The position numbers and the translations under genes are program-made. A stretch of 64,000 nucleotides of DNA from assembly GCA_946965045.2 (NCBI GenBank), contig OX337229.1, positions 992,001-1,056,000 of the forward strand, in the 5' to 3' direction. Positions within the stretch are counted from its first letter, which is position 1. The number at the start of each line of letters is the position of its first letter. Positions 9,634-18,531 of this stretch are shown piece by piece. Below the pieces are notes generated by a model that saw only the letters and a list, made by a program, of their open reading frames with translations, was not told where the DNA came from and did no database searches. This DNA comes from Epithemia pelagica. Taxonomy: Eukaryota > Bacillariophyta > Bacillariophyceae > Surirellales > Surirellaceae.

Positions 9634-10563
9634 ATGCAAATTCCGTCTTCGTTGGTTCACTGCGCAGCGAGTACTTGCCGGGCGTTGCCAGGCCGGTCCA
9701 TGCTGTCTTCTCGCTTGCAAACTGCTGTACATGATGGTAAAACAACATGTCGAAGCAGTATAACCATTCTTTTCTTGACCAAACGTCATGGTTCATCCTT
9801 CTTGGCATCTTCGTCGTCGTCGTCCGTGTACCCACCCAGGTATCCACAACACGAACGACTCGCACAGTTTCCTGGTACACCTACAATTTATCCAAGGATT
9901 ACTCGTCGTTGGATGGGAAGCAAAGTTGGGGGTGGCGGACCTCCCGGTGAAATTCTCGTGGAAAATGAACAGTCGGAACTCAAGGGAGTGGATGTGATTC
10001 AACTCGAAAAAACCATTGAACGAATCCGGCTTTGGCTGGGATATGAGACCTATGATGTGAATTTGTTCTTAATTGATGATGAAGAAATGCAAGAAACCAA
10101 TTTCAACACTCGAAAAATCGATGAAGCAACCGATATCCTGTCCTATCCTCTCCATTCCGCCTCAAAGCCTGGTAAACTTATCAAGCCATCTCAAAATTTT
10201 GCTCATTTATATTCCTTGGGAGAAATGCTTATCGACGTTCCCTATGTGATGCGTCGATGCAAGGAAGATGAAGAGTACTTTGCTGAATATGGAAAATTTG
10301 AATACGAAGACGACGGAAGCTTGTTTTACGACGATCGAGGTGTCTCGGCTGCCATGTCCTATGTGTTTGATCCAGAACTTCGATTGCACATGTTACTCGT
10401 CCATGGTATGCTTCACCTGGTTGGATACGATCACATCAAAGATAAGGACTACAAACTCATGGTTCGCGAAGAAGAGAAATTGCTGAGACATTTGGGGTTG
10501 CCGACGGCAACCAACAACTCATTGTGCTCTCCGCACGGCAACCATAGCACCATTGCGCTCTAG
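9634..10563 (+). CDS. YbeY-type rRNA-maturation endoribonuclease, organelle-targeted
   Basis: 309 residues. The YbeY (UPF0054) domain covers about residues 120-290. It has the NTRKIDEATDILSYP segment and the zinc-binding motif HGMLHLVGYDH, with His257, His261 and His267 in H-x3-H-x5-H spacing. Bacterial YbeY is about 155 residues. The extra 115 N-terminal residues are Ser/Arg-rich with few acids, as expected of a mitochondrial or plastid transit peptide. The domain also holds an acidic insertion (EDEEYFAEYGKFEYEDD) before the metal site. The known role is processing of 16S rRNA ends and ribosome quality control in bacteria and plastids; organelle location here is inferred. Confidence 0.88.
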   Translation: MQIPSSLVHCAASTCRALPGRSMLSSRLQTAVHDGKTTCRSSITILFLTKRHGSSFLASSSSSSVYPPRYPQHERLAQFPGTPTIYPRITRRWMGSKVGGGGPPGEILVENEQSELKGVDVIQLEKTIERIRLWLGYETYDVNLFLIDDEEMQETNFNTRKIDEATDILSYPLHSASKPGKLIKPSQNFAHLYSLGEMLIDVPYVMRRCKEDEEYFAEYGKFEYEDDGSLFYDDRGVSAAMSYVFDPELRLHMLLVHGMLHLVGYDHIKDKDYKLMVREEEKLLRHLGLPTATNNSLCSPHGNHSTIAL

Positions 10564-11130
10564 GTAGTTGCACTAACTTTAAATCAAGACTCTCACGCGT
10601 CACGTGAAACGACGATGGTTGCTGTGTTGGGAAGCCTAGACGGACTGTCAGTTTGCTTTTCAGAGAAAATACTCGAGGCGATAAGCTGGCGAGTGCTCGG
10701 TGAACACAACATCCTGACATGATCGGCAAGGCATCCATGTACCATTTTGCTTCGACTATTTTGGTCTTGTCTGTTTGGGAAAAGCCAGCAACCCGCGACT
10801 TTGAAAAGAGCGAGTCATTTGGTTACGTTGCGACTGGTCAATTTGTGAGACGATCGTTGGCCGAGAGACCACCAACTACCGCGACCCAGTAAACCTGGAA
10901 CACCACCGATATCTGCAGCCTAGGTTCATTTTTCGGGTCAGCCTTGATGGGTAAGAAGGTTTCAACGCATCTCGTCACGCCGGCATAATCACTGAAATTC
11001 ACTATTGTAAATATTGTAGGATACCGTTTCGTGTACGTTATTATAAATCTTGAATCTACTTATGTATTCGAACATCCACAAGACTATTTAGGAACGAGAA
11101 AAATCTAGCGAGCGAGCCTGAGTCGTGGTT
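10564..11130. other. Intergenic region upstream of the transposon
   Basis: 567 bp from the YbeY stop to the left inverted repeat of the mobile element. I see no gene or RNA here. Confidence 0.45.
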
Positions 11131-11149
11131 TTTGTATCCATCGGATACA
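11131..11149 (+). repeat. Left terminal inverted repeat of the transposon
   Basis: TTTGTATCCATCGGATACA. It is itself near-palindromic (TGTATCC-ATC-GGATACA). An exact reverse complement of its inner 17 bp lies at 11164-11180, so the left end carries two head-to-head copies. GTAC-containing subterminal words (GGGTACA, AGGTAC) follow to 11198. Confidence 0.75.
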
Positions 11150-11277
11150 AAAAATGTATAAGATGTATCCGATGGATACATGGGTACAAAAAGGTACAAA
11201 CGAGATACGAAAAGCACAATCATCATCTTTTGGACACATCGCTTGGAAAGCAAACAAAAACCAACAAACAATCAAAC

Positions 11278-11973
11278 ATGCCTCCAATCAAGAAGGAAGG
11301 ATGGATTGATTGGCGGAAGAGCCCAGCTAGAGCGATGATCTTGCGGGATTTGGAGCCAGGAGGAATGCTTGATGGACTGAGCAATGTAGACGCCGTGGAA
11401 GCATTCAAGATCTACCGGCAGAAGCCGGAGTTCCAAGGTGTGGTCTTTGACCAATTCAAGGCAAGGCTGGCGGATCACTTGAAGCAGGCAGTGAAGGGAC
11501 GGAATATGGCCAAGCGCGATGACTTAGCCTGTCAGCATGACCGCAAGGTATTGCCACGGAAAAACAAGACGGCAGGAGGAGGAAAACAATTCGACAATCA
11601 TCCTGCAAAAGCAATGCTGCGAGCAGACATGGACCAAGGGCTCCATATAGAGTTGGGGCCATCAGGCCTCCACCAAAGCCGCACAATCTACAAAGAGTTC
11701 CCGTACAAAACTTTCAAGCACCACATTTACCAAGAGAAGCGAAGACGCAAGTTTCTACGGCATCTAGAACTTGAACGAGAAAAGAAGGTGGAAGTAAAGA
11801 AGAAAGAGACAAAAGAAGAAAAAAAGAAAAGGAAAAAGAAAGAAAAGGAAGAAGCTCAGAAGGGTGGGGTTGCCGAAGGGATAGGGATGCCACCAACAGT
11901 CAAGGCAGCAGCCACGAAGAGATCCAAGAAGGAGGCGTCATCAACAAATGCAACAACTAAAAGGAGGAAATAA
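11278..11973 (+). CDS. Transposon-associated protein with internally duplicated module
   Basis: 231 residues from the ATG at 11278 (AAACAATCAAACATG context). Two related modules are visible. The first (about residues 8-70) has DWRKSPARAMILRDLEPGG followed by an aromatic/Lys segment ending FDQFKARLADHL. The second (about 100-160) has DNHPAKAMLRADMDQG followed by YKEFPYKTFKHHIYQEKR. Both follow the pattern x-PA-(R/K)-AM-(I/L)-L/R-x-D-(L/M)-x-x-G, then a Phe-rich helix. The tail (165-231) is highly charged and Lys/Glu-rich, with nuclear-localisation-like clusters. I cannot name a family. Position inside the inverted repeats suggests a DNA-binding or accessory transposition protein. Confidence 0.7.
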   Translation: MPPIKKEGWIDWRKSPARAMILRDLEPGGMLDGLSNVDAVEAFKIYRQKPEFQGVVFDQFKARLADHLKQAVKGRNMAKRDDLACQHDRKVLPRKNKTAGGGKQFDNHPAKAMLRADMDQGLHIELGPSGLHQSRTIYKEFPYKTFKHHIYQEKRRRKFLRHLELEREKKVEVKKKETKEEKKKRKKKEKEEAQKGGVAEGIGMPPTVKAAATKRSKKEASSTNATTKRRK

Positions 11974-12078
11974 GCACAAATAATTAACTCCAAGCAAAGT
12001 AATTGTCCTCGGTCAATCTGGTAGTCCTATGGTTTAATTGTTCTCTACGGAATAGAAAGTTGGGTGAATTTGTTCTCG

Positions 12079-13005
12079 TCATGGATCAAACAGGTAAGAC
12101 ACACCGTTATCCAGTTCATACTGGATGGTGACTGCAATGGCACGAAAAGCCAAGCCATGCTGCTTATCGGTATGTCGCCATGTCTGGTTCATTGTCGCGT
12201 AGACTGACATCTTGCCGTTGAATGTCTCATGACGAAGTCGAATGCGGCTTTTGAGATTGTTTGCTAGCTTCGAGTCGTGTGGGTTGGGCCAAGCAACTTT
12301 CGTCTTGAACGCATCCTTAATGTAACCACGATCGCAGACGGCCAGCTTTCCGTTGCCGAGCCGCTCCAGCACTTGCGAGCGCTCTAGCATCTCTTTGTCA
12401 CCCATACCACCGCGCACTGGTCCAAAAATGTGGACGCACTGCTGGCGCTGCGCACAGAGGGTGATCTGGTATTTGAGACCTCCGTGAGCGTGTTTCTGCG
12501 TATAATTTCGCCGATCAAACGGAAGAAATTCCGTTGCATGAGGTCTCTCCCACGTTTTTTTATCCACACCGTCTATGGAAAGCGCGAGTTTTTCTGAGTC
12601 GGGATCGTTTAAATCGTTAGGCCAATAGATTACATGTTTGGCGAGGGCGGCAATGCGCTCAATCCAAATCCAGAGGTGCTTGCCCGAACAGTATTCGGCA
12701 CACATCGAAAACCGATCCCCCAGCTGATCCGCATTCCTCGTGTAGTTGAAAAGGAAGAAGTGAGCAACAAGAAACATCTTGAAGCCACGGTTGACCTCCT
12801 TCGTGGTCATCTTCAATTCCTCATCATCCAAACGATGCACCAAATCATACCACTGGGCTGCAAGAGCAAGAGGGTGAGATCCATAGTTCTTTTTAAATTT
12901 AGTTAGTTTTTTATCGTGCGTCCACTTCCTTTTTTCCACGCCGATGTCCAAGAACATCAACCCTTGCCGAAGCACCTGGCGTGGCCCCATCAGCTGTTGC
13001 TCCAT
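12079..13005 (-). CDS. DDE-superfamily transposase (DDE_Tnp_4 / Harbinger-like)
   Basis: 308 residues from the ATG at 13005 (GCCATGG context). The RNase-H-like core starts at LALSIDGVD (Asp145) and continues through HGGLKYQITLC and HIFGPVRGGMGDKEMLERS (Asp203 in the GxxxD-type motif). It ends with KLAVCDRGYI (Asp225) and IRLRHETFNGKM (Glu260), giving a D...D...D...E set with 34 residues between Asp225 and Glu260. The N-terminal part has a helical region with YCSGKHLWIWIERI, probably a helix-turn-helix. All candidate catalytic residues are present and no frameshift is seen, so the enzyme may be active. It would cut and rejoin the element at its inverted repeats. Confidence 0.85.
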   Translation of the reverse strand: MEQQLMGPRQVLRQGLMFLDIGVEKRKWTHDKKLTKFKKNYGSHPLALAAQWYDLVHRLDDEELKMTTKEVNRGFKMFLVAHFFLFNYTRNADQLGDRFSMCAEYCSGKHLWIWIERIAALAKHVIYWPNDLNDPDSEKLALSIDGVDKKTWERPHATEFLPFDRRNYTQKHAHGGLKYQITLCAQRQQCVHIFGPVRGGMGDKEMLERSQVLERLGNGKLAVCDRGYIKDAFKTKVAWPNPHDSKLANNLKSRIRLRHETFNGKMSVYATMNQTWRHTDKQHGLAFRAIAVTIQYELDNGVSYLFDP

Positions 13006-13441
13006 GGCGGCTAAATTTTTGTGTGTTGGTGTGCACAATGTGGAGTACAAGTATAGGAGTAGAGCTCGGAGCACAAGTATAGGAGTACAAGTAGAGCTCG
13101 TCTCGTGACAAATTTCTCAAGTATAGGAGTAGAGCTCGTCTCGTGACAAATTTCTCTACCTACTACCTAATTGCATTGTTACTCGTCTCACATGAAAGAA
13201 GTCACGAATGTGACCAGATTTGAACCCACGGAATGGTTTTGGAGGGCTTTGAAACCATTTGAACCCACGGAAAAGTTTTTGAGGGCTTTGAAAACGCCTA
13301 AGTACATCTTATTAGAACATTACCTGACGTATGTTTCTCTTTTTTTATCACACTTGATTGTTGTTTGATTCTTGTGACACGGAGTAGAACACACGAGCAC
13401 CAACTCCTCTGTGTGCAACAAAGAGGCTACAAAAACAGATC
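13006..13441. repeat. Divergent spacer with tandem repeats inside the transposon
   Basis: Two repeat systems lie between the transposase and SANT-protein starts. First, three copies of a CAAGTATAGGAG-based unit at 13048-13068, 13073-13117 and 13118-13155; the last two share GAGCTCGTCTCGTGACAAAT. Second, a pair of ~37-bp direct repeats at 13219-13254 and 13258-13294, each starting TTTGAACCCACGGAA and ending GAGGGCTTTGAAA. They could be binding sites for the element's own proteins. Confidence 0.6.
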
Positions 13442-15001
13442 ATGAACGAAACAAGCTCACAATCAAAGCCACCAGCAGACGAGGAAGCATCTGCAGGCAC
13501 CAGGCCACCGCCTCTTCCTCCCTTGAGCCACTTCCTCAACGTCCTTTTGCTCAAGGACATTGAAGATTCCAACACCCCACGGCAACAGATCGACCTCACC
13601 GCCATCTGCAACGCTCGCGAAGACGCTTTTGGTGCTCGTGGTAGCACAACTCGCCGACAAGTCCAGCTCCGTTGGCAGAAGCTGAAGAACCGTGGAATCA
13701 AGAGCTACGTCCGCCTCTTGGAACAATACGGAGTCAAACCGGGCCTGGCCACCCAAGTCGAGTTAGACGCACCCACGGACCAAGACACCGCTACCACCAC
13801 CACCGAAGCCGCAAACCAATCGACGAAGACAACAACCAAAACCGACGAATCCGTCGCCCAAGCCACCAAGAAAAGGTCCCACAGTTCCAAGTCGAAGAAG
13901 AACAAGAAGATGGGGAAGTCCGGCGACGACTCTGCAACAGTCCCTTCAACTGTTGAAATGGTGGAGGAGCAGGAACAAGAAGAGAGTGACGATGAATCCT
14001 CTGTCTCGTCGTCGTCCAGTTCGGACTCCAGTAATAGCAGCAGCGACGACTCATCTGCCAAAAAGAAGAAAAAGAAATCCAGAAAGAAATCAAGGAAGCA
14101 TATCAAAAAGAAGAAAAGTAAGAAGAGTAGCCGCAGCGTCAGGTCGAGTCGCAGCAAGAAGCAAGCTGAGGAGAGCAATGGCGACAAGAAGCCTGCAGCA
14201 CGAGGCAACGCACAGTCCTCGATGAACTTTATGTCTCCTCCTCGCGTCTCCTCCCGTGCCAGTGCCAACGACAACGAGAGCACCTACACCTTTGGCGAGA
14301 CAACAAGTAATCTTGGTACTGGGAGTTTGGTCAACAATGGGGCTCTCCCATACCACCACTACTGCAACCAGCAAGGAACCATGAAGCAGCCATGGATTGT
14401 CATTGTGGATTACAACCGCCCGGAACGCAACATGGGTTTCGACATTCAGTGGATTGAAGGCATCCCCCACATGGGCTGGAAGCGAGACGGGTATCACATT
14501 CGTCGAGCGATTTGTCCGCTTGATATTGACAAATGGGAAGCAACGATTCCAGAGACTTCTGGGGGACTCGGACCTGCGTTCGATGACCGTTTGGTTCTTG
14601 TCAAGGGCCCTTCCCAAGACTACTGGTTTCGGGATACAAACCTCTACCACTTCGGGCCCAAGGAAAAGATGCGCGTTAACTGTAAAGTCACTGCTGACGC
14701 ACACCAGATGACCCAGACTGCTATCACGGCTGACAAAAAATCCGATTCCAACATACGCATGTGGGTTTATTACCTCCTCATCTTTCCCCCAGCCCCTAAC
14801 AGGAAGTTGGCCAATCAGATTTTCTCCCATGACGAAGATATTGTGCCGAAGAAAACCGTGCCTCTCAAAGTGGATAAAAACCACAAGGACAATGACATCG
14901 AGAAAGATGTGTATGGTATTGTCATGTACTGGAGGATTGCGGTTCGTGGTGGCGTCAAAATTACCGAGATTGAACAGAAAAAAGAGAGCCTTTATGATTA
15001 G
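13442..15001 (+). CDS. SANT/Myb-like DNA-binding protein of the transposon
   Basis: 519 residues. Residues ~28-100 form a three-helix SANT-like unit: HFLNVLLLKDIED, then TAICNAREDAFG, then TTRRQVQLRWQKLKNRGIKSYVRLLEQYGV, with the Trp of helix 3. Residues 120-260 are low complexity: acidic/Ser stretches next to Lys/Arg runs (KKKKKKSRKKSRKHIKKKK), suited to nuclear import. From about 305 a folded C-terminal domain starts (PWIVIVDYNRPERNMGFDIQWIEG) and runs to the end with strand-rich segments (MWVYYLLIFPPAP, GIVMYWRIAVRGG). The C-terminal fold is not one I recognise. In Harbinger elements a Myb-like partner brings the transposase to the ends; I infer the same here. Confidence 0.72.
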   Translation: MNETSSQSKPPADEEASAGTRPPPLPPLSHFLNVLLLKDIEDSNTPRQQIDLTAICNAREDAFGARGSTTRRQVQLRWQKLKNRGIKSYVRLLEQYGVKPGLATQVELDAPTDQDTATTTTEAANQSTKTTTKTDESVAQATKKRSHSSKSKKNKKMGKSGDDSATVPSTVEMVEEQEQEESDDESSVSSSSSSDSSNSSSDDSSAKKKKKKSRKKSRKHIKKKKSKKSSRSVRSSRSKKQAEESNGDKKPAARGNAQSSMNFMSPPRVSSRASANDNESTYTFGETTSNLGTGSLVNNGALPYHHYCNQQGTMKQPWIVIVDYNRPERNMGFDIQWIEGIPHMGWKRDGYHIRRAICPLDIDKWEATIPETSGGLGPAFDDRLVLVKGPSQDYWFRDTNLYHFGPKEKMRVNCKVTADAHQMTQTAITADKKSDSNIRMWVYYLLIFPPAPNRKLANQIFSHDEDIVPKKTVPLKVDKNHKDNDIEKDVYGIVMYWRIAVRGGVKITEIEQKKESLYD

Positions 15002-15112
15002 AGGCGTAGCAACAAAACGAAAGAAGAACGAAAAGAGAGATACATGATTAGGAGAAATAAGAACTACTAGTGAAACTGTGATTGCATGAATGCATTCTAC
15101 TTCTATGAGTTC

Positions 15113-15544
15113 TTATTTTTTCTTGAAGATGACACGGCGCCAATACTGCTTCTCCACAGGCTTGTCATTCTGGACCTGCATTGCTTCGCGCAGCTTCAAC
15201 AAAAATATCTTGCTGATCTGTTCTCCCCCTTCACCCTTGTAATCAACCGACTCAAACTCTGCCAACTTCTTAGTGAGCTTCCTCATGAGCTCAGCAACAT
15301 CAGAGTACTGGAGCATGATAGCCTCTTCGTAGGATTTTGGCTCTTTCTCGAAATCGGTCTCGAGAGCAAGATTCTCGTGACGGACATAGGTTGCTTTTTC
15401 CGACCCATCCTTCATCTTGATTACAACGTGCGTGTAGTGATCCGTGCAGGTTTTTTTCTTGTTAACCCATCCTCTCTTGCCCCTGTACTTCCCTCCAACG
15501 AAGCGGACGGCAATTCCTTTCTCCACTTTCTTGTTGTCCGACAT
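15113..15544 (-). CDS. Small KOW-domain protein of the transposon
   Basis: 143 residues from the ATG at 15544. The first 35 residues form a KOW motif (VEKGIAVRFVGGKYRGKRGWV), as in NusG/Spt5 and ribosomal proteins. A strand pair ending in ATYVRHENLALE follows, then a helical region with EEAIMLQYSDVAELMRKLTKKL. The C-terminus is basic (YWRRVIFKKK). KOW domains bind RNA or nucleoprotein complexes. It converges with the SANT-like gene and lies just inside the right inverted repeat, so it belongs to the element. An upstream in-frame codon 19 residues earlier lacks a good context. Confidence 0.72.
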   Translation of the reverse strand: MSDNKKVEKGIAVRFVGGKYRGKRGWVNKKKTCTDHYTHVVIKMKDGSEKATYVRHENLALETDFEKEPKSYEEAIMLQYSDVAELMRKLTKKLAEFESVDYKGEGGEQISKIFLLKLREAMQVQNDKPVEKQYWRRVIFKKK

Positions 15545-15824
15545 GATCCCAAACGCAACAAAATGATCCCAGAAGCAACAAAAGGATACAGAACAATTCA
15601 AGCCTCATAAACCAAGCAATGAGCTAGTTATGGGATGAATGTTTCGTTTGGTTGTTGTATGTGTTGTTGTCGATGGACGGGGATCGCTCATTGGGTTGGC
15701 AATGTGTGTGTTTTCTCGCCATGGTGCTAATGGTGACATGGTTACAACTGGGGGCAAAGGGGATACAATTCGTTCAAAAGGGTACATAGTTCATCCTTCG
15801 CCGAATGTACCCCAGATTTGGTCC

Positions 15825-15843
15825 TGTATCCGATTGATACAAA
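15825..15843 (-). repeat. Right terminal inverted repeat of the transposon
   Basis: Reads TGTATCCGATTGATACAAA on the + strand. On the - strand it matches the left repeat at 18 of 19 positions. Subterminal GGTACAT and TGTACCCC words (15781-15812) mirror those at the left end. Confidence 0.75.
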
Positions 15844-16829
15844 GGGATACACATTTTTCATCAAATTTGTTAAATAAGGACCTAACGGTTGACTCACACG
15901 TGTCCATGTTGATTACTTAGACATTTTGTTTTAAATGAGATTTTTATTTATTCTTGGTGGTCGCGGTCATGTTTTCTACCGGACTGCCGGCGCGCGACCA
16001 CTTCTTTCGCCACCTAGCCCACAGACGATTTTTGTTCCTAGGCTACGAATATCGGTGGTGTTCCTGGGCAAGGGGGCTGAACGGGAAAGTCTTTCGATCT
16101 TTCCAGTGTCGACCCCCAAAGAGGATGAAAAGGCTCGCCCTCTCTTCTTACTCTTGAATCTGCCAGTTCGTGCTGTTTGTTAACAGGGCGTCGTGCGCGC
16201 GCGGAGAATGGACAAAAGAGCGATTTCAAGACTTGGCACATCTATTTAAGCCTTCTCCCATTTCCGGAGGCCCAATCCTCTATTCCTCAGCACTCCGCAC
16301 CATCGATATTTTGTCAGAAAAAAACGAAAAATCAGTCACAAAACAATCGTAGCACGTACAAAGCTACTCGTCCTGCGAAGGTAGAGAGCAGAAAAAAGAA
16401 AAACAATGACTGAACGGTGTCTTGGGGTTATCAAAGGAAATCTATTTGCCATGTGGTAGGGGAATACCCAATAAATATCATCGGACCTGATCCTTTCCAT
16501 CAGTCATTGTGTGACTTTTGTTCGTGATCGTTGCTCCCGAACTTGTGCGCAATAATCGAACGTTCGTCACGTCCATCAGCCCAACCGCTCTATTGGGGTG
16601 AGTGATAAATATGCCCCAGAATTGCTGAATTGACAACTCCCCCGCCCCTATAGGGTCATAAAAGTTAAAGATTGTCCCTACACATTGCACAATAAACAAC
16701 GACACCGTGGACCCTGATCCTGATCCGCTCCTCCCTCCTCTTGGAACCTCGTGTATTACTTGCGTCGAAGCCTACATCTCTCTCTCTCTCTCTGTCCTTC
16801 ATATTTGAGGCCCGACGTTAGGAATTACC
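15844..16829. other. Intergenic region between transposon and kinase gene
   Basis: About 990 bp. It holds no convincing gene. A (TC)n microsatellite at about 16776-16793 lies ~40 bp before the kinase ATG and is probably in its 5' UTR. Confidence 0.45.
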
Positions 16830-18020
16830 ATGACGGCTTCACCAGTGTTAGTTTCTCAAGGGTTTTCGACCGATAGTTTGGATAAGGCAACAGCGCACAG
16901 CGGTCTGAGTTTATCGGACGATGGTGAAGAGGCCGACTACGGATTACCCAGCGATGTCGCAGAACGCCTCGTCAAACGAACTGAAATGAGAGTGCAACAA
17001 GTTCTATCACAATCACAGTTTGTACAAGACAACTGCCGGCTCTATGATATGCCAAGGTTCGAAAGAGAAGACATTGATATTGGTGAAATGATTGCATACG
17101 GTGGCTTTTCAAATGTTCACACAATCAAAGGCTTTCGATGCGAACACGAGCTGGAAAGTGATCGAGAATACATTATAAAGAATCTGAACCCAAAGCTTGC
17201 TTTCAATCCGAAAAAGCTTGTTGTGGGAGCGAAAGACTTGGTCATGGAAGCACACTTTCTTTCTTCATTAGACCACAGAAACATTATCGAACTAAAGGGA
17301 TGGTCAGCAGCAGGTATCGCTGGCTTCTCTGAAACTGGACGCGCCGATGGTTTTTTCCTTGTCTTTGATCGCCTGAAAGAGACATTATCCAAGCGTATTG
17401 CCACATGGAGAGACCGGGCCAAAGAAACCAAGAAGGGAACCATTATGAAGTCAAGAACATCTCTGAGAATGCAGCTCTTTGCTGAACGTATCCAAGTGGC
17501 GATTGATATTGCGGATGCGGTCCAGTATATGCACAGCAAAAGAATTATTTACCGTGACCTCAAGCCCGCTAATATTGGTTTTGATGGCGATGACACTGTG
17601 AAGTTGTTTGATTTTGGACTGGCTGTTGAATTGCCCGAAGGCAGCGATCCCAATTCCACGTTTAACTTGGCTGGCAACACAGGTACAAGTAGATACATGG
17701 CCGTAGAAGTCATCCGGAAACATCCCTACAACGTCAAAGCCGATGTATTTTCGTATTCCATTTTGCTCTGGGAAATCATGGCTCTGTGCAAACCATATGA
17801 TGGCTTGGTGGGTCAACAAGTCAAGGAATGCGTGAGTGTGTTTGGAGAACGACCCGCTATCCCTCGCACATGGCCAACTACACTACGGCGTATTCTCCGA
17901 AGAGGATGGTGCGAAAACCTGCTGGATCGTCCATTTATTGCGGAAGTAATGGATGTTCTCGTCAAGTTACACGAAGCAAGCACCAAGCCCAAACTTTTCA
18001 GTAGTGGCGCCAGCAAGTAA
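16830..18020 (+). CDS. Protein kinase (TKL/Ser-Thr-like) with YRD catalytic loop
   Basis: 396 residues with a kinase domain from about 82 to 385. Glycine loop: IAYGGFSNVH (88-97). ATP-binding Lys117 is in EYIIKNL and helix-C Glu140 in VMEAHF. The catalytic loop is IIYRDLKPANIGF (Asp243, Asn248), so the usual HRD His is Tyr. LFDFGLA follows (Asp261). The activation segment ends TGTSRYMAVEV, where APE reads AVE. KADVFSYSILLWEIM is the helix-F region. An insert of ~25 basic residues (RDRAKETKKGTIMKSRTSLR) sits between the hinge and the helix-E region. All phosphotransfer residues are present, so activity is expected. The first 80 residues are polar and unrecognised. The substrate cannot be inferred. 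Confidence 0.9.
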   Translation: MTASPVLVSQGFSTDSLDKATAHSGLSLSDDGEEADYGLPSDVAERLVKRTEMRVQQVLSQSQFVQDNCRLYDMPRFEREDIDIGEMIAYGGFSNVHTIKGFRCEHELESDREYIIKNLNPKLAFNPKKLVVGAKDLVMEAHFLSSLDHRNIIELKGWSAAGIAGFSETGRADGFFLVFDRLKETLSKRIATWRDRAKETKKGTIMKSRTSLRMQLFAERIQVAIDIADAVQYMHSKRIIYRDLKPANIGFDGDDTVKLFDFGLAVELPEGSDPNSTFNLAGNTGTSRYMAVEVIRKHPYNVKADVFSYSILLWEIMALCKPYDGLVGQQVKECVSVFGERPAIPRTWPTTLRRILRRGWCENLLDRPFIAEVMDVLVKLHEASTKPKLFSSGASK

Positions 18021-18531
18021 AGAGATCGAAGCAGAACCTTGTCCTTTTCCCTTCTTTTTCGAAGACGTCTTCTTCTCTGTGATTGTCCAATCTATCAAGA
18101 TCGATTAGTCTCCATCGCTACATTGCACTGAATGGGAGAACAAAGATGTTCCATACCACTTAAACTGTCGTTCCACGACAAGGTCTTGGTTGAAACCAAT
18201 GTGCTCTTGTAAAACTAGTAGACTTCATTATATCCTTATAAACGGAAAACTTTTCCAATTGTTCGCTTATGTTTCTTATGATATGCTTCAGTGTAAAGGA
18301 CCTTTGGAAAGTCGCGGTATGGCATCAAATGACGACTACTAAAGAATGGCAATAGGTGTCAGGTGTCACGGAGCTGTCATAGGGCAATGTGCATTTGCCA
18401 TCCTTTTATCACTCAATCACATGCTCAAAACCATGTGTGGTGCAAGTCTTAGATTCGTCATTCGCATCGATTTCACCTCTTTTCGAGAAGAAGCAGATGG
18501 AAAGACATGAGAATCGGCAAACTACATTGAT
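18021..18531. other. Convergent intergenic region, kinase / sarcosine-oxidase-like gene
   Basis: 511 bp of 3' flanking sequence for both genes. No gene, RNA or repeat seen. Confidence 0.5.

Larger units (their letters stand above)
11131..15843. mobile_element. Four-gene DNA transposon with DDE transposase (novel-looking, Harbinger/IS5-like)
   Basis: A 4.7-kb unit bounded by 19-bp inverted repeats with one mismatch: TTTGTATCCATCGGATACA at 11131-11149, and its counterpart on the other strand at 15825-15843. It carries four genes in order +, -, +, -: a duplicated-module protein, a DDE transposase, a SANT-like protein and a KOW protein. Intergenic parts hold local tandem repeats. None of the four resembles the housekeeping neighbours, and the pairing of a DDE_Tnp_4-like transposase with a Myb/SANT-like protein matches PIF/Harbinger biology. 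I found no convincing target-site duplication, so the boundaries are approximate and the repeats could be subterminal. Confidence 0.75.

Noticed and set aside
14090-14884. 264-codon minus frame opposite the SANT-like protein
   Set aside because: No motif, and the + strand frame is longer, starts well and has a SANT-like unit.
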